Source: Bacillus fungorum
Lineage (GTDB): Bacteria; Bacillota; Bacilli; Bacillales; Bacillaceae_G
NCBI RefSeq assembly: GCF_002746455.1
Contig: NZ_NWUW01000003.1
Location: 124,001-188,000 of the forward strand
Reading direction: 5' to 3'
Length of the DNA stretch: 64,000 nucleotides
Part shown: in pieces, positions 38,786-48,356 of the stretch
Layout of the letters: the number at the start of each line of letters is the position of its first letter
Position numbering within the stretch: position 1 is the first letter of the stretch
Program-made: the position numbers and the translations under genes
Notes under the pieces: generated by a model
The model's input: only the letters and a program-made list of their open reading frames with translations
The model's database searches: none
What the model was told of the DNA's origin: nothing

Positions 38786-39454
38786 ATGGATAATAAATTA
38801 GTAACTTTTATATCTTGTGTTAACAATTTTGAGGAATATAATACAGCCTTACGTTATATCCATAAGTTGAAGGTTCCAGATGGTTATAAATTTGAAACCA
38901 TAGCTATTGAAGAAGCTACTAGTATTACTTCTGGATATAATGAAGCGATGAAAAAAAGTAATGCGAAATATAAAGTTTATCTTCATCAAGATGCTTATAT
39001 TCTAAACGAGAATTTTATATCCGATGTGATTACGTTATTTGAGAAATATCCTAAATTAGGAATGTTAGGAATAGCGGGCTCAAAAACACTGCCGAATGGA
39101 TCTTTGTTTCATAGTTCATATATATACGGTATGATGTATCATACTCCTGTAGTAAAAGGGAAAATAGAATTAGGAAAGGCGAGAGATGTAAAAGGGGATT
39201 ATGAACAAGTGATGGCTATTGACGGGGTAATAATGGTCACACAGTATGATCTTTTATGGAGAGAGGATTTGTTTCAAGGGTGGCATTTTTATGATATTTC
39301 TCAAAGTTTAGAATTTATAGAAGCTGGGTACAAAGTAGGAGTTCCTAAACAAGATACTCCTTGGTGTCTTCATGATACAGGTGTTATTGATTGGACTGGA
39401 TATGAAGAAAATAGAACAATTTTAGTTGAAAATTATAGACGCTATATCATTTGA
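38786..39454 (+). CDS. Glycosyltransferase-like protein (GT2 fold), copy 1
   Basis: A 222-residue protein of the short GT2-like group. TFISCVNNFEEYNTAL at the start is the nucleotide-binding strand-loop region, VYLHQDAYIL (about residues 65-74) is the DxD-equivalent with HQD, and a late HDTG lies near the acceptor site. The paralogue at 42289-42954 is about 60 percent alike by eye. Two O-methyltransferase genes lie between them. It probably transfers a sugar in a surface-glycan pathway; the acceptor is unknown. GGAGG precedes the ATG. Confidence 0.82.
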   Translation: MDNKLVTFISCVNNFEEYNTALRYIHKLKVPDGYKFETIAIEEATSITSGYNEAMKKSNAKYKVYLHQDAYILNENFISDVITLFEKYPKLGMLGIAGSKTLPNGSLFHSSYIYGMMYHTPVVKGKIELGKARDVKGDYEQVMAIDGVIMVTQYDLLWREDLFQGWHFYDISQSLEFIEAGYKVGVPKQDTPWCLHDTGVIDWTGYEENRTILVENYRRYII

Positions 39455-39720
39455 AAATAATGAGTCTCAGTTTTGTTTAAAAGATTAAATGAAATCTATG
39501 TATAGTATTGATTTGTTAGTATATTCTGCAGGGAATTTTCTACAGGATAGAATAAAAAGTTAGGAGATATTATGTAAAGTTAAATTCCTTCTGATTTTAT
39601 GTAATGATTATCCTAAGTAGAGGCAATTATAAATAAGTGTCGTGAATATAAGATTATTATGTGGTTCTTATACGAATTGAATCTAAGGAAGCAATACTTT
39701 TTATCAATTAGAAATTTATA

Positions 39721-39773
39721 TTACAAAAAACGAATTGTTTGAACTTGCGTATAAAACAATTCGTTTTTTGTAA
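39721..39773. terminator. Strong bidirectional terminator
   Basis: A perfect 20-bp stem: the left arm at 39721-39740 contains ACAAAAAACGAATTG and the right arm at 39754-39773 is its exact complement. A- and T-runs lie inside the arms, so both orientations are possible. It lies 267 bp after the first glycosyltransferase gene. Confidence 0.85.
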
Positions 39774-40169
39774 TGAGTGATATGTTTCTATTTCATGTTT
39801 GTTCAATGATAATAATATATGTTTAATTGACAAGAGGGTTGTCCAAAAAGTATAGCTTTTGGAGGGGGGGGTTTCATAAATATTCTAAAGCGGACAAATA
39901 TTTCTTTCAGAAAATATTTTTATTTTGTAGTTAGATACTAATTTTTGTATTAGTTGTCTTCTAAAACTAGTTTTTTATATAAAAATATAAGATATTCAAA
40001 TGGAGATCATAAGCTGTAGAACTAGCGCATCCTTTATAAATTCGATATGAGAGTTAAAAGTAATTATTTAATTATTTTTGAATATATTGGAGGAACTGAG
40101 AAGTTTAAATTAAGATTGTGGATAATCAGAGGACTATATAAAAGTGTTAAGAACTTGAACATTCACAAA
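39774..40169. other. Gene-free stretch
   Basis: No gene is seen. GAGGGTTGTCCAAAAAG near 39834 resembles the outer end of some IS elements, and a run of eight G follows near 39864. No transposase is adjacent. Confidence 0.35.
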
Positions 40170-40186
40170 AAAAGGAGAGGTTTTTT

Positions 40187-40960
40187 ATGTTGATAGAGCA
40201 GGAGAGAGAGATGTATCTTGAACTTTTAAAAAAGGTAATTTTATTTGAAATTTGGCAAGAGCATGAACAAGATCTTGTTTCAGATTTACAGAAACACCCT
40301 ATAAAAAATAGAGTTGTTGATCCCACTAAACATAAAATGGGAGAAATATGGCCGAAAATGGCTCATAGTATGATTGGTCGTATGCGTATGAATAATTTAC
40401 AGATGTGTATGGAGTCTGTATTGAAACAAAATATAGAAGGAGACTTTATTGAAACGGGTGTATGGCGTGGAGGGTCTTGTATATTTATGCAAGGTTTTTT
40501 AAAGGTTCATGGGATTGATAATCGTAAAGTATGGGTAGCAGACTCATTCCAAGGTCTCCCACAACCAGATGAGGAAAAATATCCACAAGATAAAGGTGAT
40601 AAGCTATATACACTTGATTATTTACGTGTATCTTTAGAAGAAGTTCAAAATAATTTTCGGAAATATGATCTGCTTGATGAAAATGTCCAATTTCTCAAAG
40701 GATGGTTTAAAGATACATTACCTGTGGCCCCAATTGAAAAATTAGCGATTTTACGACTTGATGGTGATCTGTATGAATCTACAATGGATAGTTTAACAAA
40801 TTTATATGATAAAGTATCAGATGGCGGATTTATTATTATTGATGATTATGTATTACCTACATGTGAGCTAGCTATTACAGATTTTCGTAGAGAGCGGAAT
40901 ATTCAGGAGCCACTTATTCCAATTGATAACATGGCAGTGTATTGGCAAAAAAACAGGTGA
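40187..40960 (+). CDS. TylF/MycF family O-methyltransferase, copy 1
   Basis: A 257-residue SAM-dependent methyltransferase. The SAM-binding loop is GDFIETGVWRGGS (about residues 86-98), followed by VWADSFQGLPQP-like sequence and the metal-binding LRLDGDLYEST and IIDDY motifs that define macrocin-type sugar O-methyltransferases. Such enzymes methylate hydroxyls of deoxysugars. It is tandem with a close paralogue after 172 bp. Neighbours are glycosyltransferases and a rmlB relic, consistent with an O-methylated deoxysugar. AAAGGAGAGG precedes the ATG. Confidence 0.88.
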   Translation: MLIEQEREMYLELLKKVILFEIWQEHEQDLVSDLQKHPIKNRVVDPTKHKMGEIWPKMAHSMIGRMRMNNLQMCMESVLKQNIEGDFIETGVWRGGSCIFMQGFLKVHGIDNRKVWVADSFQGLPQPDEEKYPQDKGDKLYTLDYLRVSLEEVQNNFRKYDLLDENVQFLKGWFKDTLPVAPIEKLAILRLDGDLYESTMDSLTNLYDKVSDGGFIIIDDYVLPTCELAITDFRRERNIQEPLIPIDNMAVYWQKNR

Positions 40961-41132
40961 ATCATGAGTGGTTTAATACTGGTTTACATTAAATGATATT
41001 TAGTTAAAATCACTTATAGAATCTTAAAAATTAAAAAGTGATACAAAAGATTTAAGTATTAAAGATGAGAAAAAATATTTTATTAATAGATTTTGGATCT
41101 TATGAATCATTTTTGATAAAGGAGAGGTTACT

Positions 41133-41942
41133 ATGCAGACAGAACGAGGTATAGAGATGTATCTTGAGCTTTTAAAAAAGACAATTTTATTTGAAATTGG
41201 GCAGGAATATGAAGAGGATATTATGGGGAGTGTTTTTAAGGGAGTACCTCTTATGGGTAAATTAATTGATAGCTCAACAAAAGTAGATCCTGAAAGACAT
41301 AAAATGGGAGAAATATGGCCGAAAATGGCTCACAGTATGATTGGTCGTATGCGTATGAATAATTTACAGATGTGTATGGAGTCTGTATTGAAACAAAATA
41401 TAGAAGGAGACTTTATTGAAACGGGTGTATGGCGTGGAGGGTCTTGTATATTTATGCGAGGTTTTCTAAAGGTTTATGGAGTTAATAATCGAAAAGTATG
41501 GGTAGCGGATTCATTCCAAGGTCTCCCACAACCAGATGAGGAAAAATATCCACAAGATAAAGGTGATAAGCTATATACACTTGATTATTTACGCGTATCC
41601 TTACAAGAAGTTCAAAATAATTTTCGGAAATATGGTTTACTTGATGAAAATGTCCAATTTCTCAAAGGATGGTTTAAAGATACATTACCTGTGGCCCCAA
41701 TTGAAAAATTAGCGATTTTACGACTTGATGGTGATCTGTATGAATCTACAATGGATAGTTTAACAAATTTATATGATAAGGTATCAGATGGCGGTTTTAT
41801 TATTATTGATGATTATGTATTACCTACATGTAAGCCAGCTATTACAGATTTTCGTAGAGAGCGGAATATTCAGGAGCCACTTATTCCAATTGATAACATG
41901 GCAGTGTATTGGCAAAAACAAAAAAATAGTGCATTTAAGTAA
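41133..41942 (+). CDS. TylF/MycF family O-methyltransferase, copy 2
   Basis: A 269-residue paralogue of the previous gene. From the MGEIWPKMAHSMIGRMRMNN segment to near the end the two proteins differ at only a handful of residues, and the DNA is also nearly identical, whereas the first 60 residues differ and include a 10-residue insertion here. This points to recent duplication or gene conversion. The two enzymes may methylate different positions of one sugar. AAAGGAGAGG precedes the ATG. Confidence 0.88.
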   Translation: MQTERGIEMYLELLKKTILFEIGQEYEEDIMGSVFKGVPLMGKLIDSSTKVDPERHKMGEIWPKMAHSMIGRMRMNNLQMCMESVLKQNIEGDFIETGVWRGGSCIFMRGFLKVYGVNNRKVWVADSFQGLPQPDEEKYPQDKGDKLYTLDYLRVSLQEVQNNFRKYGLLDENVQFLKGWFKDTLPVAPIEKLAILRLDGDLYESTMDSLTNLYDKVSDGGFIIIDDYVLPTCKPAITDFRRERNIQEPLIPIDNMAVYWQKQKNSAFK

Positions 41943-42227
41943 CTAATAAATATTAGTGTAAAATTAATTTTATATATTTGGGATGATTTTAAAAATAGAC
42001 GCATTTTTCAGTCTTTAATATACTTTCTCGAGAAGAAGTATAAGAACAGAATTTCTATGGAAAGAATGTATTATGTGATTTGTAATATTATAGATAAATA
42101 GTTTCGTATTGATGGTATATTTCTTAGTTATTTAACAAGACTTTGTAATTTTATTAAATTTATTGTAAAAATAAGGAACTCTCCTTAATAAAAAGAGGTT
42201 AATTGTCTAATTTAAAGGGGGGGAATT

Positions 42228-42323
42228 ATGAATATGAAAAGTGAAACTAGAGGAGGGCAATACTATTTAAGTAACGGGAGAGAGCAAAATGAAAAAAAAA
42301 ATAAGTTTTATATCATGCGTTAA
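42228..42323 (+). CDS. Possible 31-residue leader peptide overlapping the next start
   Basis: An ATG with an unusually strong AAAGGGGGGG ribosome binding site opens a 31-codon frame (MNMKSETRGGQYYLSN...) that overlaps the beginning of the glycosyltransferase gene by 35 bp in another frame. It could couple translation to the next gene. There is no homology I recognise; it may be chance. Confidence 0.3.
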   Translation: MNMKSETRGGQYYLSNGREQNEKKNKFYIMR

Positions 42324-42954
42324 TAACTTTGAAGAGTACAACACTGCATTAAATTTTATTCATGCGCTACATATTCCTGAGAATTGTGAGATTGAAATTA
42401 TAACTATTAAACAAGCTAATAGTCTTACGTCTGGATATAATCAGGCGATGAAAAAGAGCAATGCTAAATATAAAGTATATCTTCATCAGGATACCTATAT
42501 TTTAAATAAAAATTTTATATATGAAATAATCAGATTATTTGAGATGAATCCTAAATTAGGGATGCTTGGAGTGATAGGTGCAAAGACGATACCAAATGGT
42601 GTATGGTGGGCAAGCTTATGTTCATATGGAACTGTATATCACACGCTTACAGGTAAAAATAATATAGATTTAATGGCACATCGGAATGTAACAAATGATT
42701 ATGAGTCAGTACTAGCGGTTGATGGATTAATAATGGTGACACAATATGATCTTGAATGGAGGGAAGATTTGTTTCAAGGCTGGCACTTTTATGACATCTC
42801 TCAGTGTTTGGAATTTGTAAAGGCTGGATATGAGGTGGGGGTTCCTAGGCAAAGAAAGCCTTGGTGCTTACACGATACGGGTATTACAAATGTTACAGGA
42901 TATGAAGAAGATAGAAAAATATTTGTTGAAAATTATAGAAACTATATCACTTAA
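42289..42954 (+). CDS. Glycosyltransferase-like protein (GT2 fold), copy 2
   Basis: A 221-residue paralogue of the protein at 38786-39454, sharing FISCVNNFEEYNTAL, the YKVYLHQDTYIL site, the WREDLFQGWHFYDIS stretch and a late LHDTG. The HQD motif is intact. It lies after the two O-methyltransferase genes, giving a symmetric GT, methyltransferase, methyltransferase, GT order that suggests duplication of a two-gene block. GGGAGAG precedes the ATG at 5-6 bp. Confidence 0.82.
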   Translation: MKKKISFISCVNNFEEYNTALNFIHALHIPENCEIEIITIKQANSLTSGYNQAMKKSNAKYKVYLHQDTYILNKNFIYEIIRLFEMNPKLGMLGVIGAKTIPNGVWWASLCSYGTVYHTLTGKNNIDLMAHRNVTNDYESVLAVDGLIMVTQYDLEWREDLFQGWHFYDISQCLEFVKAGYEVGVPRQRKPWCLHDTGITNVTGYEEDRKIFVENYRNYIT

Positions 42955-43127
42955 GAATAATAATATAGAGTTTATTTCAAATGAGTAAAAGGGTTAGTTG
43001 GTGTTATATATAATAATAGATTTTGGGTATTTTGTGGTGAAATCGTATTTACCAATATTATCATTATTCTAACTTTAGAAGTGAAATGTATTTAGAGGTA
43101 CAAATTTTTAGTATGTGAAAGGGATTT

Positions 43128-43222
43128 GAGCCTGTTACGAAACTATAAATACATTATCATTTATAGATAACTTATGTGTATTTTTATAGATAGAGATTTT
43201 GTGACAAGCTCTATTTATTTTT
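43128..43222 (+). terminator. Long imperfect hairpin with T-run
   Basis: GAGCCTGTTACGAAA can pair, using G-T pairs, with TTTTGTGACAAGCTC about 60 bases later, followed by a run of T residues. An inner AAATACA/TGTATTT stem lies in the loop. It probably ends the glycosyltransferase transcript. Confidence 0.55.
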
Positions 43223-43296
43223 TTATAACATTCAATATTATTTGGATAATATATAAAAGGCATATTTGATTGCAGCATAATACTAGAGTAGCAAGA

Positions 43297-44058
43297 TTAC
43301 CAATTGTTATCTTTTTCATACCCAGTTTCAATTAATAAATTGCCGATAGCATCCTTAAAATGTTCCTTTACTACTTCATCAAAAAAGTTTGCCCATTGAC
43401 CAATTTCACCTTTGTGAAATGTTGGGCATGTATCTGGATTGATACCCTTCATTCCTAAATTTGTCATTTCACTAATAGATAAAGGAAGATCATCATATAA
43501 AAATTCGATAAGCTTATAAATCGTATCATATCTTGTATCTATAGAAACAAGGGATTCATATGATATACAATAGAAGTTAGAATCATTTTTGAATTCAATC
43601 CATTGGTAGGTTGGATTAAATAATTCAATGAATCTAGGGTATTCATTGTTGTTCCCTGATAGAACCATTAAAATTGCTTCTTGTATAGAGGTACAACTCT
43701 TCAATATTCCAGATATTGGTTGGTCATTAAATCTAATACAATGATTTATATATGAAATAATAACATCTCTAGGATCTCGGTATAGATACACATGTTTTAC
43801 TTTTAAAGAATCAAGTAATTCCTTGCAATGGGATGAATACCAATGATGTCCTAGTAGCGCGTCATATTTTTTTAAACTTAACAATTCTTTTTTAAAATTA
43901 TTAAGTTGCTCTAGATTAGTTTGTTTGCAGCTTGTTTCAAAATAATAAAATTTCTTTAAATTCATTAGGGGTACAGCTTCTAAAATTTGCATTAATAAAT
44001 GTGTTCCACTTTTAGGAACAGTTGATACCAAAAAACCATTGCATACAGACATTTGCAT
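43297..44058 (-). CDS. Sulfotransferase family protein
   Basis: A 253-residue protein with the two signatures of PAPS-dependent sulfotransferases: the 5'-phosphosulfate loop PKSGTHLLMQIL (about residues 15-26) and the 3'-phosphate site YRDPRDVIISYINH (about 93-106), plus a late KGEIGQWANFF matching the third PAPS-binding loop. It would transfer sulfate from PAPS to a hydroxyl, perhaps of a sugar given the neighbours. Such enzymes are uncommon in Bacillus. It converges on the second glycosyltransferase gene. There is no signal peptide or membrane segment. Confidence 0.85.
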   Translation of the reverse strand: MQMSVCNGFLVSTVPKSGTHLLMQILEAVPLMNLKKFYYFETSCKQTNLEQLNNFKKELLSLKKYDALLGHHWYSSHCKELLDSLKVKHVYLYRDPRDVIISYINHCIRFNDQPISGILKSCTSIQEAILMVLSGNNNEYPRFIELFNPTYQWIEFKNDSNFYCISYESLVSIDTRYDTIYKLIEFLYDDLPLSISEMTNLGMKGINPDTCPTFHKGEIGQWANFFDEVVKEHFKDAIGNLLIETGYEKDNNW

Positions 44059-45088
44059 ATCAGATGAACCTACCTTTCTTCTTTTCTTAATATATTTATC
44101 ATAAGGAGTTTTTGTTTATCCATTTATTCATGTGTTTAAAATTGTATAGGATTTCGATTCTTCTCACTTGACGAATAACACGAATAAAGCAAAATAGATA
44201 ACATTTGCAGTGCAACGAGCCTTCAAAAAATGTGTCAGAATCCATTTTATACTAAATTGTCCTTCCCATGGAAAGTTAGATTCTTTTTACATGAGCCTTA
44301 GAGGAAAGAGAAAAATGTTCAAAGAGTTAGGATGGAAAACGATGGTAAGATTTCAAGCAAGGAACCTTGTTTATCACGCTCGTGAATATGTGCAAAAAAT
44401 CACCCTAGAAATGGTAGTTGGTCTGCAACCACATCCATTTATTGGAGAGATGAAAAAGATGATTTTCCTATAGATATGCATATGGAAAGTTGTCAAATAC
44501 TTCTTCAAAATTATTATAATATTGAACGAGTTTGCGTAGTAATTTATCTTGCCGCTATGTTTTATGTCGGATCTCTTGAAGCTGATTTACATGCCTTTGT
44601 GCGTAAAAATTATGGATCGTAATCATGTAGGAGTAAGTAAATATTACGGTACGTATGATGCTCAAAAAAACTGTAGTAAATATGATTCAGAAGCAATTGT
44701 GATATGGATTTTATTGTGAAAAACGCATGGACATGTTTGTATAAAAACATGTTCACATTCTAATATTGCTCATATTATTTTGAGTGATACGCCTTAATAA
44801 TAATCAATCGCTGCCCCCTGAATTTACTATATTAGAAGAAAAAAATGTATTGATCAAAGGAATAAATAATTAAAGAATAATTTCGGGAATACTAGTTTGT
44901 AAAAATTTAAAAACTTATTAATTTAGTAATTAAATCTTATTTTCTCATTTTATATTAGATTTGAATGAGGTATATTTTATTCTCAAATCAATTATATTTG
45001 TACTCCTTCGTATTTAGTGTATGAGCATATCGTAAAAATGATTGAGTAATTTTATGGAAAATATTTTAAAGATAAAAATTATTTTAAT
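44059..45088. other. Gene-free, possibly degenerate stretch
   Basis: Short frames around 44210-44640 have coding-like composition (e.g. FPIDMHMESCQILLQNYYN, then AAMFYVGSLEADLHAF) but change frame and lack starts, so they look like a decayed gene of unknown family. The rest to 45088 is very AT-rich with nothing recognisable. Confidence 0.4.
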
Positions 45089-45809
45089 ATGCCTACACAA
45101 ATATTAGAAGAATTTAAAGCGAAAGGAATTACATTAATAGCAGATCAAGCTTCAAGTTTAGTAACACCTATTACAAAGAAAGTGACAAATATGAATGAAA
45201 TCGGCAAAAATAGTGCGAACGGTCATTCACCAATTTCATTATTCCAGCCGTTATGGATCGCAAGTTTAGCGAGTGCAACGATTATCTTTATGGCGATTCG
45301 TAAAATGCCAGGTAGGTACACGAAAAGAAAACTTTGTATTGAAAGTAAAACAAATAGTAACAGGAGCTGTTGCGGCACTTGTAATTGGATTTGGTCTTAC
45401 ATGGATTGCAGATGGCATGGTAGGATTAAACATTTCGAATTTCACGGATACAGCGTTGTTCTTATCCATTACACCTTTTAGTTTCTTCTTAATGATATCT
45501 GCGGTGCTTTCATTAGTTGGACTAAAAGAAATCGGACTATTTGCTTTATTACTGTTCTTCGGAGCACCATTATTATCGTTAGCACCTGAGATGTTGTCTC
45601 CATTTTATCAAGACTGGGTTTACTCATGGTTACCAATGAAATTTATGATCGAAGGACTCAGAGAAATCTTCCTCTTCGGAAAAGGTTTAAGCTGGAATAC
45701 ACCAGTTACTGTACTCGTTTGGATTGGTGTAGTAAGTATGATTACTATACTAGCAACTGCTTTAAAACGTAGTGCAGCAAAGGGACATAAAACAGAATTG
45801 AATGCTTAA
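45089..45809 (+). pseudogene. YhgE/Pip membrane protein, 5'-truncated and frameshifted
   Basis: The first frame encodes ILEEFKAKGITLIADQAS up to AIRKMP near 45309; a one-base insertion in CCAGGTAGGT shifts the frame, which continues VGTRKENFVLKVKQIVTG and then through three or more membrane segments to NA-stop at 45809. It corresponds to the C-terminal permease-like part of YhgE/Pip proteins. The long N-terminal part (about 500 residues or more in the family) is missing. Confidence 0.85.
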
Positions 45810-45816
45810 AAAAAAT

Positions 45817-45844
45817 CGCTTCACTGGTAGTGAAACGGTTTTTG
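45817..45844 (+). terminator. Terminator after the YhgE/Pip pseudogene
   Basis: CGCTTCACT and AGTGAAACG form a stem with one mismatch around GGT, followed by GTTTTT. Confidence 0.8.
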
Positions 45845-45999
45845 TGCTGAAATCGATAAGGAAATAAAGCAGTGATAGACAGGCATTTTCAATGTTTTAA
45901 AGGTGATTGAAGAATTAATATTTGTGATTCCTTTTTGTATACATGCTCTTACTATTTCGAAATGCATAAAATGTTATGCGAAATAATGGAGGGGATAAG

Positions 46000-46434
46000 A
46001 TGTATAATTCGAATTATTATGATTCGTACAGGCAAAATGATAAGCTAATTCGTGATATTGAGAAAGCAATTAACGGAGAGTTTAGTGCTATAAATTGCTA
46101 TGCGAAATTAGCCAACATGGCTCCGAATGTGGCGGAACGAAATCAAATTCTTGAAATTCGCAATGATGAAATCAAGCATTTTCACCATTTTGTACAAATC
46201 TATACAAATTTAACTGGTCAGCAACCTAAACCACAAATTACAGAAGAATGTCCGAATACGTACTTACAAGGATTAGAATTCGCTATACAAGATGAACAGA
46301 AGACAGTGGATTTTTATTTGGAAATTTCAGATGAAACATCAGATGCGAACATGAAAGAGTTGTTGCGCAGAATAGCAGCCGATGAACAAAATCATGCGGT
46401 GTGGTTTTTATATTATTTTGTGAAGTCGAAGTAA
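46000..46434 (+). CDS. Ferritin-like domain protein
   Basis: A 144-residue four-helix protein with ferritin/rubrerythrin-type metal-binding helices: EKAINGEFSAINCYAKLA with its Glu, then RNDEIKHFHHF, FAIQDEQKTVDFYLEI, and AADEQNHAVWFLYY. The paired E and ExxH patterns (E in GEF, E and H in DEIKHF, E in DEQK, ExxH in DEQNH) are in place for a di-iron centre. A role in oxidative protection or spores is possible. ATG 46000 follows GGAGGGG; there is no rubredoxin-like domain. Confidence 0.82.
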   Translation: MYNSNYYDSYRQNDKLIRDIEKAINGEFSAINCYAKLANMAPNVAERNQILEIRNDEIKHFHHFVQIYTNLTGQQPKPQITEECPNTYLQGLEFAIQDEQKTVDFYLEISDETSDANMKELLRRIAADEQNHAVWFLYYFVKSK

Positions 46435-46449
46435 ATACCTAGGGGATTA

Positions 46450-46484
46450 AGACCGTTTCACAAGTAGTGGAACGGTTTTTTTAT
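46450..46484 (+). terminator. Terminator after the ferritin-like gene
   Basis: ACCGTTTCAC and GTGGAACGGT pair around AAGTA and are followed by seven T. Confidence 0.88.
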
Positions 46485-46577
46485 GGTGTAATACAAGCCG
46501 AATAATAGATATCTTTAAAGTATAGTAGTTTGTTTTGGTATATAATGTATAAAAAATCAATAAAGGAAGAAGTAAAC

Positions 46578-46694
46578 ATGAAAAAGGGGGAACAGTTTCC
46601 TGAATGGGCGCTTTGGAAGGCGTTAATTACATATGATGCGAATAAGGATAGTAATGAAAAAAAGCAGAAGAATCGTATTGTGTTATTCAAGTGA
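46578..46694 (+). CDS. Small hypothetical protein (38 residues)
   Basis: ATG after AAAGGAAG opens a 38-codon frame: MKKGEQFPEWALWKALITYD, then a Lys/Asn-rich stretch ending NRIVLFK. A terminator follows 27 bp later. Trp and Pro content and the flanking signals support a real small gene. Function unknown. Confidence 0.55.
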   Translation: MKKGEQFPEWALWKALITYDANKDSNEKKQKNRIVLFK

Positions 46695-46720
46695 TTGTGG
46701 ATGATTATGAGAGGTAATAG

Positions 46721-46752
46721 AAAAAGCCTATTTCAAAATAGGCTTTTTCACA
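46721..46752. terminator. Bidirectional terminator
   Basis: AAAAAGCCTATTT and AAATAGGCTTTTT form a near-perfect stem with A- and T-runs. Confidence 0.85.
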
Positions 46753-46829
46753 TGATTAAATATTAGAAATCAAAAGAAGGAATCTAACATAATTATACAG
46801 AAAATTTAGATAATGAGAGGTGTCGAATT

Positions 46830-48158
46830 TTGAGTGAAATTGAATTAAAAAGGAATGTAATTAAGACAGGGAGTGAGAAGAGCATCATTCTTCGGTTTAT
46901 ACTCGCTAGTCTCGTTGGGGTGTTTATGTTTTTCGTACCGGTTACAATAAACGGTGCTTCGTCCATTATGATTGATCATATCGTATCATGGATCAGGACT
47001 TCTGTTCCGGGCGTAGTACCTTATTACGCACTACTTGTTATGGTAATAGGTGCGATTTATCCGTTTTATACGAAAAAATGGAATGCATCTATCGTAGACA
47101 TTTGCTTTTCTATTTTAAAAGTAGTTGGCGTCGTTTTTGGTGTATTATATTGTTTGAAAGTAGGACCAGCTTGGTTCTTTGCACAAGATGTAGGACCGTT
47201 TTTGTATGAAAAGCTAGTAATATCGGTAAGTTTACTCGTCCCAATTGGCTCGGCTTTTTTAGCGTTATTAGTCGGATATGGATTGCTAGAATTTATCGGT
47301 ACGTTTTGCCGTCCGATTATGAGACCATTATGGAAAACACCGGGAAGGTCAGCAATTGATGCGGTTGCTTCTTTCGTTGGAAGTTATTCGCTTGCGCTTC
47401 TCATTACTAACCGAGTTTATAAAGAGGGAAAATATACGACAAAAGAAGCAGCCATTATTGCTACAGGCTTTTCTACAGTATCCGCAACATTTATGATTAT
47501 CATCGCAAAAACATTAGACATTATGCATTTATGGAATGTTTATTTTTGGACTACTCTCGTTGTAACATTCATCGTAACTGCTATCACCGTAAGAATCCCG
47601 CCCCTTAGTATAAAACCAGATACATATGTAACAAAAGAAGGGTTCCCAGAGCCCGTTTATAAGGAGAAAATGCTAGAACGCGCTTGGGAAGATGCGCTAG
47701 AAGTATCGAAATCTGCACCGAGTATTATAAAAAATATTGCAGTGAACTTAAAAGACGGTTTTATCATGACGATGGGAATTTTACCATCTATTATGTCAGT
47801 AGGATTAATTGGTATCGTCTTAGCGAAATTCACACCAATATTTGATTGGATCAGCTATATTTTTTATCCTTTTACATGGGCTTTACAATTACCAGAAGCA
47901 GATCTAGCTGCTAAAGCGGCATCCGTCGGTATTGCGGAAATGTTCTTACCATCATTATTAGTAGTTAGTGCACCACTTGTGACAAAGTTTGTCATTGCGG
48001 TTGTTTCGGTATCATCTATATTGTTTTTCTCAGCATCTATTCCTTGTATTTTATCGACAGATATACCGTTAAAAGTATCAGAACTTATTATTCTGTACGT
48101 GCAGAGAACGATATTAACGTTACTTATTATTACGCCAATTGCTTATTTGTTGCTTTAA
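46830..48158 (+). CDS. YjiH family membrane protein (nucleoside-recognition/Gate domain)
   Basis: A 442-residue membrane protein with about ten hydrophobic segments and the paired Gate-type domains of the YjiH family, for example FVGSYSLALLITNRVYKEGKY and the VGIAEMFLPSLLV stretch. A transporter role is likely but its substrate is unknown. The TTG start follows GAGAGGTG. It appears to be transcribed alone, with a strong hairpin 150 bp downstream. Confidence 0.83.
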   Translation: MSEIELKRNVIKTGSEKSIILRFILASLVGVFMFFVPVTINGASSIMIDHIVSWIRTSVPGVVPYYALLVMVIGAIYPFYTKKWNASIVDICFSILKVVGVVFGVLYCLKVGPAWFFAQDVGPFLYEKLVISVSLLVPIGSAFLALLVGYGLLEFIGTFCRPIMRPLWKTPGRSAIDAVASFVGSYSLALLITNRVYKEGKYTTKEAAIIATGFSTVSATFMIIIAKTLDIMHLWNVYFWTTLVVTFIVTAITVRIPPLSIKPDTYVTKEGFPEPVYKEKMLERAWEDALEVSKSAPSIIKNIAVNLKDGFIMTMGILPSIMSVGLIGIVLAKFTPIFDWISYIFYPFTWALQLPEADLAAKAASVGIAEMFLPSLLVVSAPLVTKFVIAVVSVSSILFFSASIPCILSTDIPLKVSELIILYVQRTILTLLIITPIAYLLL

Positions 48159-48310
48159 AAAGGGGAAAGTGCAAAAGCATAAAAAGGTAGAATTGAAAAT
48201 TAATTTTTGTGATGAAAATATTAGTAGTATACAGGTGTTATATAAATGTGTTAATTGTTACTTTAAAGTTGTAGCGCTGTCAGGATAAGAAAGGCAAATA
48301 CTCTAAAACT

Positions 48311-48350
48311 TAAAAAAGGACATCTTCAGGTGAAAATGTCCTTTTTTAAG
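48311..48350. terminator. Bidirectional terminator
   Basis: AAAAAAGGACAT and ATGTCCTTTTTT form a perfect 12-bp stem across a 12-base loop. It lies between the YjiH gene and the small convergent gene. Confidence 0.88.
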
Positions 48351-48356
48351 TTTTAT

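Noticed and set aside
39834-39870. End of an IS element
   Set aside because: GAGGGTTGTCCAAAAAG looks like some IS ends, but there is no partner end or transposase nearby.
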